This document shows positions 6,574 through 9,092 of a stretch of 9,092 bases of DNA, piece by piece. Numbering within the stretch: position 1 is the first letter of the stretch; every line of letters starts with the position of its first letter. Source of the DNA: an uncultured Senegalimassilia sp. GTDB lineage: Bacteria > Actinomycetota > Coriobacteriia > Coriobacteriales > Eggerthellaceae. Location of the stretch: the NCBI GenBank assembly GCA_937925385.1, contig CALEWN010000233.1, positions 1 through 9,092 of the forward strand. Reading direction: 5' to 3'. The position numbers and the translations under genes are program-made. Below the pieces are notes generated by a model, which was not told where the DNA came from, did not search any database, and saw only the letters and a list, made by a program, of their open reading frames with translations.

Positions 6574-6804
6574 TTCCCGGCTTTGCAGCCGAGCACTTTG
6601 CGAAGCGCCAACACGCTTCCGGCAACTAACGTATGCCCTCACGTCACGGATACTGAGCGCGCGATGCGATCGCGCAGCGGTTCCCCATGCCCTCAGCGGC
6701 CCATTTAGCAATCTGCGTTCGACCCGACTCTCAGCACCTCGGGTTCTCTGTGCGTGCACAACTGCCTTGACTTCCGCCTCAACGGTTTGTCGAAACTGGT
6801 TGTG

Positions 6805-6833
6805 AGAATGCCGTAACTTTCGCCTAGCGTCAA
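6805..6833 (-). promoter_or_regulatory. Candidate trp operon promoter
   Basis: TTGACG (6833-6828) is a near-consensus -35 box, followed after 17 bases by CATTCT (6810-6805) as a weak -10 box with three of six consensus bases. Transcription would start near 6798, just before the T-box stem I. Spacing and place are good; the -10 match is poor. Confidence 0.5.
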
Positions 6834-6878
6834 GATAGAATTTTGCAAACGGCGGAGAATTTATCGAACGGTTACCGG

Positions 6879-6894
6879 CTAGCACCGGTGCTAG
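6879..6894. promoter_or_regulatory. Perfect 16-base palindrome upstream of the trp promoter
   Basis: CTAGCACCGGTGCTAG is an exact palindrome, centred about 55 bases upstream of the candidate -35. Its CTAG ends recall the E. coli TrpR operator, but the spacing between CTAG halves (8 bases, not 4) differs. It could bind a dimeric regulator; this is inference. Confidence 0.5.
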
Positions 6895-6915
6895 AATGCC
6901 TGCCAACTACAAGAG

Positions 6916-6934
6916 CGGTGACCGGTATACACCG
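6916..6934. promoter_or_regulatory. Second dyad upstream of the trp promoter
   Basis: CGGTG and CACCG arms flank nine bases containing ACCGGT. It shares the ACCGGT core with the 6879-6894 palindrome, about 38 bases away centre to centre, roughly three and a half helical turns. Confidence 0.35.
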
Positions 6935-6982
6935 ATAGTGCGAGGATATATGAGGTGCGTTCAACGAGGTTTCATACATGAA

Positions 6983-7018
6983 GAAAGCCCGCGAACCTCG
7001 AAGGATTCACGGGCTTTC
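6983..7018 (-). terminator. Terminator hairpin after mrp
   Basis: GAAAGCCC-GTGAA pairs with TTCGC-GGGCTTTC over 13 positions (one G-U), with an inner CC/GG pair and a TTCGA loop. It lies 37 bases after the mrp stop. The tail on the minus strand (TTTCTT) is only moderately T-rich, and the stem is symmetric enough to work in both directions. Confidence 0.8.
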
Positions 7019-7054
7019 GTAATCTAAACGCTTGTAGCGGAGTTGGGGCGGCCG

Positions 7055-7918
7055 TTACTCGGCTGCTTTCTCGTCCTGCTTCTCGCCGGCTTCGACGATC
7101 TTGTCGATGATGACGTCCAGCTTGCCTTCCACGTCGTAGTCCTCGACCTTGCCTTCATCGCACAGGCGCGCGAACTTCGGGTCGATGGGCAGGGTGGTGT
7201 AGGCGGGGATGTTGTAGCGCTCGGCAACTTCGGCGCCCTGCGGCTCGCCGAAGATGTGGTGCTCCTTGCCGCAGTCGTCGCACTTGAAGTAGGCCATGTT
7301 CTCCACCAGGCCCAGCACCTCGACGTCCATGTCGTGCGCCAGGTTGACCGCTTTGCCCACGATCATGGCTACCAGCTCCTGCGGAGCGGACACGGTGACG
7401 ATACCGTCGACGGGCAGCGACTGGAACACGGTCAGCAGCACGTCGGAGGTTCCCGGAGGCATGTCGACGAACAGGTAGTCGATGTCACCCCAGTTCGTCT
7501 CGCTCCAGAACTGGCGGATGGCGTTGGACACCACCGGGCCGCGCCATGCCACGGGCAGGTCGCCCTTGGGAAGCATGAGGTTGGTGGACATGACCTTGAT
7601 GCCCGTTTGCGTCTGGCCGGGCAGGATGCCGTCGGCGTCGGCGGTCAGCGGGTTGGTGATGCCGAAGGTCTTCGGGATGGAGGGGCCGGTGATGTCGGCG
7701 TCCAGGATGCCCACCTTGTTGCCGCGCTTGTTCATTTCGCTGGCAAGCAGGCTGGTGACCAGGGATTTGCCGACGCCGCCCTTGCCGGAGACAACGCCGA
7801 TGACATGCTTGACGTTGCTGCGCTTGTTCGTCTCAAGCTTGGTGGGGCCGGCGGCGGTACGCTCGCCGCACCCCGATACACCGCAGCTGCCGCACTCGTG
7901 CGAGCATTCTTCTGCCAT
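7055..7918 (-). CDS. mrp: Mrp/NBP35-type iron-sulfur cluster carrier ATPase
   Basis: Members of this P-loop family (Mrp, ApbC, Nbp35) hold a labile 4Fe-4S cluster and pass it to target enzymes in the cytoplasm. The 287-residue protein has the deviant Walker A GKGGVGKS (45-52), ILDADITGPS (71-80), a Walker B-like VDMPPGTSD (151-159), and the CDDC pair C213/C216 that bridges the cluster between subunits in the family. The N-terminus carries four cysteines, C5, C9, C12 and C17, which may hold a second cluster as in Nbp35; the spacing differs from the eukaryotic pattern. No N-terminal MIP18 (DUF59) domain is present. The ATG at 7918 has AAGGA 4 bases upstream; a frame running back to 7993 lacks such a site. 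It is flanked by its own promoter candidate and terminator, so it is probably transcribed alone. The client enzymes are unknown. Confidence 0.94.
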   Translation of the reverse strand: MAEECSHECGSCGVSGCGERTAAGPTKLETNKRSNVKHVIGVVSGKGGVGKSLVTSLLASEMNKRGNKVGILDADITGPSIPKTFGITNPLTADADGILPGQTQTGIKVMSTNLMLPKGDLPVAWRGPVVSNAIRQFWSETNWGDIDYLFVDMPPGTSDVLLTVFQSLPVDGIVTVSAPQELVAMIVGKAVNLAHDMDVEVLGLVENMAYFKCDDCGKEHHIFGEPQGAEVAERYNIPAYTTLPIDPKFARLCDEGKVEDYDVEGKLDVIIDKIVEAGEKQDEKAAE

Positions 7919-7941
7919 GATTCCTTCTTTCTGATTTCGCG

Positions 7942-7955
7942 CCCGGATGCCCGGG
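7942..7955 (-). other. Small hairpin in the mrp 5' untranslated region
   Basis: CCCGG-GCAT-CCGGG forms a five-pair stem about 24 bases upstream of the mrp start, between the candidate promoter and the ribosome binding site. No T-run follows, so it is not a terminator. It may affect mRNA stability; no function is claimed. Confidence 0.4.
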
Positions 7956-7976
7956 AGCTTCACTCGTCCTGAAGGG

Positions 7977-7985
7977 ATGATAGCA
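7977..7985 (-). promoter_or_regulatory. Candidate extended -10 promoter of mrp
   Basis: TGC-TATCAT at 7985-7977 fits an extended -10 element (TGn before a box with five of six consensus bases). A good -35 is not seen at 17 bases. The start would fall near 7970, giving a leader of about 50 bases. The 10-base palindrome GCTAATTAGC at 8004-8013 sits next to the -35 area in an AT-rich patch. Confidence 0.5.
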
Positions 7986-8087
7986 CAACGCACCTGCCCA
8001 TCAGCTAATTAGCACTTACAGCGTGACATTTGCAGCATATCGTCAAGCAAATCCCGCTTTATGCAGTTTGGGAGACGCTTCGGGCAG

Positions 8088-9014
8088 TTACTGCACTTGC
8101 TCGACTTCGGTGCCGTCGAGGTTGAAATCCTTGAATGCGGCGGTGGTGTAGGCGGCGTCCTCGTAGGTGTTGAAGTAGTAGCGGCCCCCGCGTGCGGAAT
8201 AAGCGCTGGTGAATACGGTGAACTCGTTCGCGCCGTCGTTCATCTGAGCGCTTCCCTCCACCATGGCCACGCCGCCGAGCGTGCGGAAGACGCGCGCCAC
8301 GTTGCCGCGCTCGGTGTCTTTCGCCGCATGATGCGCGTTCAGGTACGCCGCGCGCACGAAACGCGAGGGCGAGTACACGTCGCCGGGCAGCCCACGCATG
8401 CCCGCGCCTGCGCCGTAGGGCGTCAGCGTAGCGTTTCCCCAGTTCACGGAACTGGGTGCGTCGGGGGTCACGTTCATGTAGCTGCGCAGGTTCTCCAGGT
8501 GCCACGCAAGGCCGGGCTGATTGGCCAGCACGTCGGCGGGGTCGCGCATCACCTGCAGGCCCTCGGCGGTCGACTCCACTACGATGCAGCCGCTGGCATC
8601 AGCGATGATCCAGTGCAGCATGCTGATGGGGAAGTCGCCGAAGCCCTTGTTCTCCAGCGTGATGTTCGCCAGCGCCGCCTCGACGTCGTCAACGTTGTCG
8701 AAGTTCGAGGTGACCCACAAGGGGAACTCGTACGGGGCCACGGCTGTGGTTCCCGGGCGCGCATCGTCGGGGAAGTAGGCGTAGCCGGGGAAGTTCAGGC
8801 CTGCGATGGCCAGGCCGTTCTCATTGGCGCAGTCGAAATACAGCGGAAACCCCTCCGATGCGATGGCCATGCCCAGCACCGCGCGATGCCCCGTGTTAGC
8901 GGGATGGTTGCGCGGCGTGAACGTGATGGTCTCGCCGTAGCCGTACGCCCAGTCCAGGTTGCGGCCGAAATACAGGTTTCCGTCAGGGTCGGTGAATCGA
9001 ATAGCCGTGCACAT
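8088..9014 (-). CDS. bsh: Bile salt hydrolase (choloylglycine hydrolase)
   Basis: This N-terminal-nucleophile hydrolase would cleave glycine or taurine from conjugated bile acids in the cytoplasm. The 308-residue protein starts Met-Cys, so removal of Met exposes the nucleophile C2. Other family residues are in place: R18 and D21 in FGRNLDW, GLNFPGYAYF with N74, the asparagine of VLANQP (N165), WH at 171-172, GLPGD (208-212) followed by SRFVR (217-221) with the catalytic arginine, and GGVAMVEGS. There is no signal peptide or membrane segment. The ATG at 9014 has GGAGG 5 bases upstream. Penicillin V acylases share the fold, but the GLNFPGYAYF and GLPGD-SRF blocks favour a bile salt hydrolase; substrate preference cannot be read. 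The next gene is mrp, 169 bases on, and the two look separately controlled. Confidence 0.92.
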   Translation of the reverse strand: MCTAIRFTDPDGNLYFGRNLDWAYGYGETITFTPRNHPANTGHRAVLGMAIASEGFPLYFDCANENGLAIAGLNFPGYAYFPDDARPGTTAVAPYEFPLWVTSNFDNVDDVEAALANITLENKGFGDFPISMLHWIIADASGCIVVESTAEGLQVMRDPADVLANQPGLAWHLENLRSYMNVTPDAPSSVNWGNATLTPYGAGAGMRGLPGDVYSPSRFVRAAYLNAHHAAKDTERGNVARVFRTLGGVAMVEGSAQMNDGANEFTVFTSAYSARGGRYYFNTYEDAAYTTAAFKDFNLDGTEVEQVQ

Positions 9015-9092
9015 ACGTGCCTCCGTTCAACATTGATGCGCGGGTTTGCGCCTGCGCTTGCTCCTTCGGGGCGTTTTGCCTCTGCAAAAAAG
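9015..9092. other. Right edge upstream of bsh
   Basis: The 78 bases hold the bsh ribosome binding site (GGAGG) and, at the far end, a run of six A (9086-9091) that reads as T-run on the minus strand and could be the tail of an upstream terminator cut by the window edge. I see no clear -10 or -35 for bsh, and no adapter at this end. Confidence 0.4.

Larger units (their letters stand above)
6501..6780 (-). ncRNA. T-box leader sensing uncharged tRNA-Trp
   Basis: The transcript has the stem I AGAGA motif (6749-6745), a stem ACCCGA/TCGGGT (6744-6739 with 6727-6722) closing the loop GGTGCTGAGAG, and a CTGAG-GGCA-TGG run whose UGG at 6687-6685 lies four bases after GAG. In the Bacillus subtilis tyrS T-box, as I recall it, the specifier codon has the same offset. 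UGG is the tryptophan codon. The T-box AGGTGGCACCGCGG is at 6570-6557; its UGGC bulge would pair with a GCCA acceptor end, which fits tRNA-Trp with discriminator G. Uncharged tRNA-Trp should stabilise the antiterminator and allow transcription of the trp genes. The leader sits directly before trpE, matching its specificity. The 5' limit is approximate. Confidence 0.93.

Noticed and set aside
6445..6798. Leader-peptide attenuator with tandem Trp codons
   Set aside because: The leader explains itself as a T-box, and I see no short ORF with a ribosome binding site and Trp codons.
6445..6906. 154-residue N-terminal extension of TrpE
   Set aside because: It would translate the T-box leader and terminator. 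The ATG at 6444 has AGGAGGTG and the protein then starts like TrpE.
7043..7972. 309-codon plus-strand frame opposite mrp
   Set aside because: It is an antisense shadow of the Mrp ATPase, which has full family motifs on the minus strand.
8050..8087. Terminator just after bsh
   Set aside because: Only a weak CCCG/CGGG pairing with a large loop and no T-run is present, so I could not support it.
1..9092. CRISPR array, tRNA, rRNA, insertion sequence or a new defence system
   Set aside because: I saw no spaced identical repeats of CRISPR type, no cloverleaf, no transposase and no unassigned gene that would form such a system.

Overview
The window is a short-read metagenome-style contig end from a GC-rich anaerobic gut bacterium, most likely an actinobacterium of the class Coriobacteriia (Eggerthella-like). 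That placement is an inference from high GC, CGC-biased arginine codons, a cytoplasmic bile salt hydrolase, a cysteine-rich Mrp/NBP35 ATPase and a transcriptional T-box; no taxonomic marker gene is present. All genes lie on the minus strand, so transcription runs from high to low coordinates.

Region by region, in transcription order. 9014-8088: bile salt hydrolase (choloylglycine hydrolase) with its own ribosome binding site. 7918-7055: Mrp/NBP35-type iron-sulfur carrier ATPase with a candidate extended -10 promoter and a strong terminator hairpin at 7018-6983. 6982-6445: control region of the tryptophan operon, holding two palindromes, a candidate promoter, and a complete T-box leader with UGG (Trp) specifier, antiterminator and competing intrinsic terminator. 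6444 to the left end: trpE, trpG, trpD, trpC, trpF, trpB. These encode the route from chorismate through anthranilate, phosphoribosyl-anthranilate and indole-glycerol phosphate to tryptophan. trpA would be expected next but is off the contig. trpE and trpG overlap by 4 bases, whereas the other junctions carry long spacers (106, 279, 124 and 168 bases) rich in repeats and G-runs.

Three things need care. (1) Bases 7-40 match the Illumina index-side adapter at 33 of 34 positions, so the left end is not genomic. (2) Bases 41 to about 281-299 are not trpB: the TrpB reading frame switches, at a shared Glu-Gly-Ile-Ile-Pro stretch, into a fragment that resembles a clostridial S1-domain protein. Arginine codon use changes from mostly CGC to almost all CGG at the same place. 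The 430-residue ORF is therefore a chimera, and its stop codon is made by the adapter. (3) TrpE lacks about 75-85 residues from the middle of its chorismate-binding domain, including catalytic residues, in frame; this is either a real inactivating deletion or another assembly error.

I found no previously undescribed system. The most informative real biology is the tryptophan T-box upstream of the operon and a decapeptide-repeat tail on TrpG; the most consequential observations for a user of this record are the adapter, the chimera and the TrpE gap.
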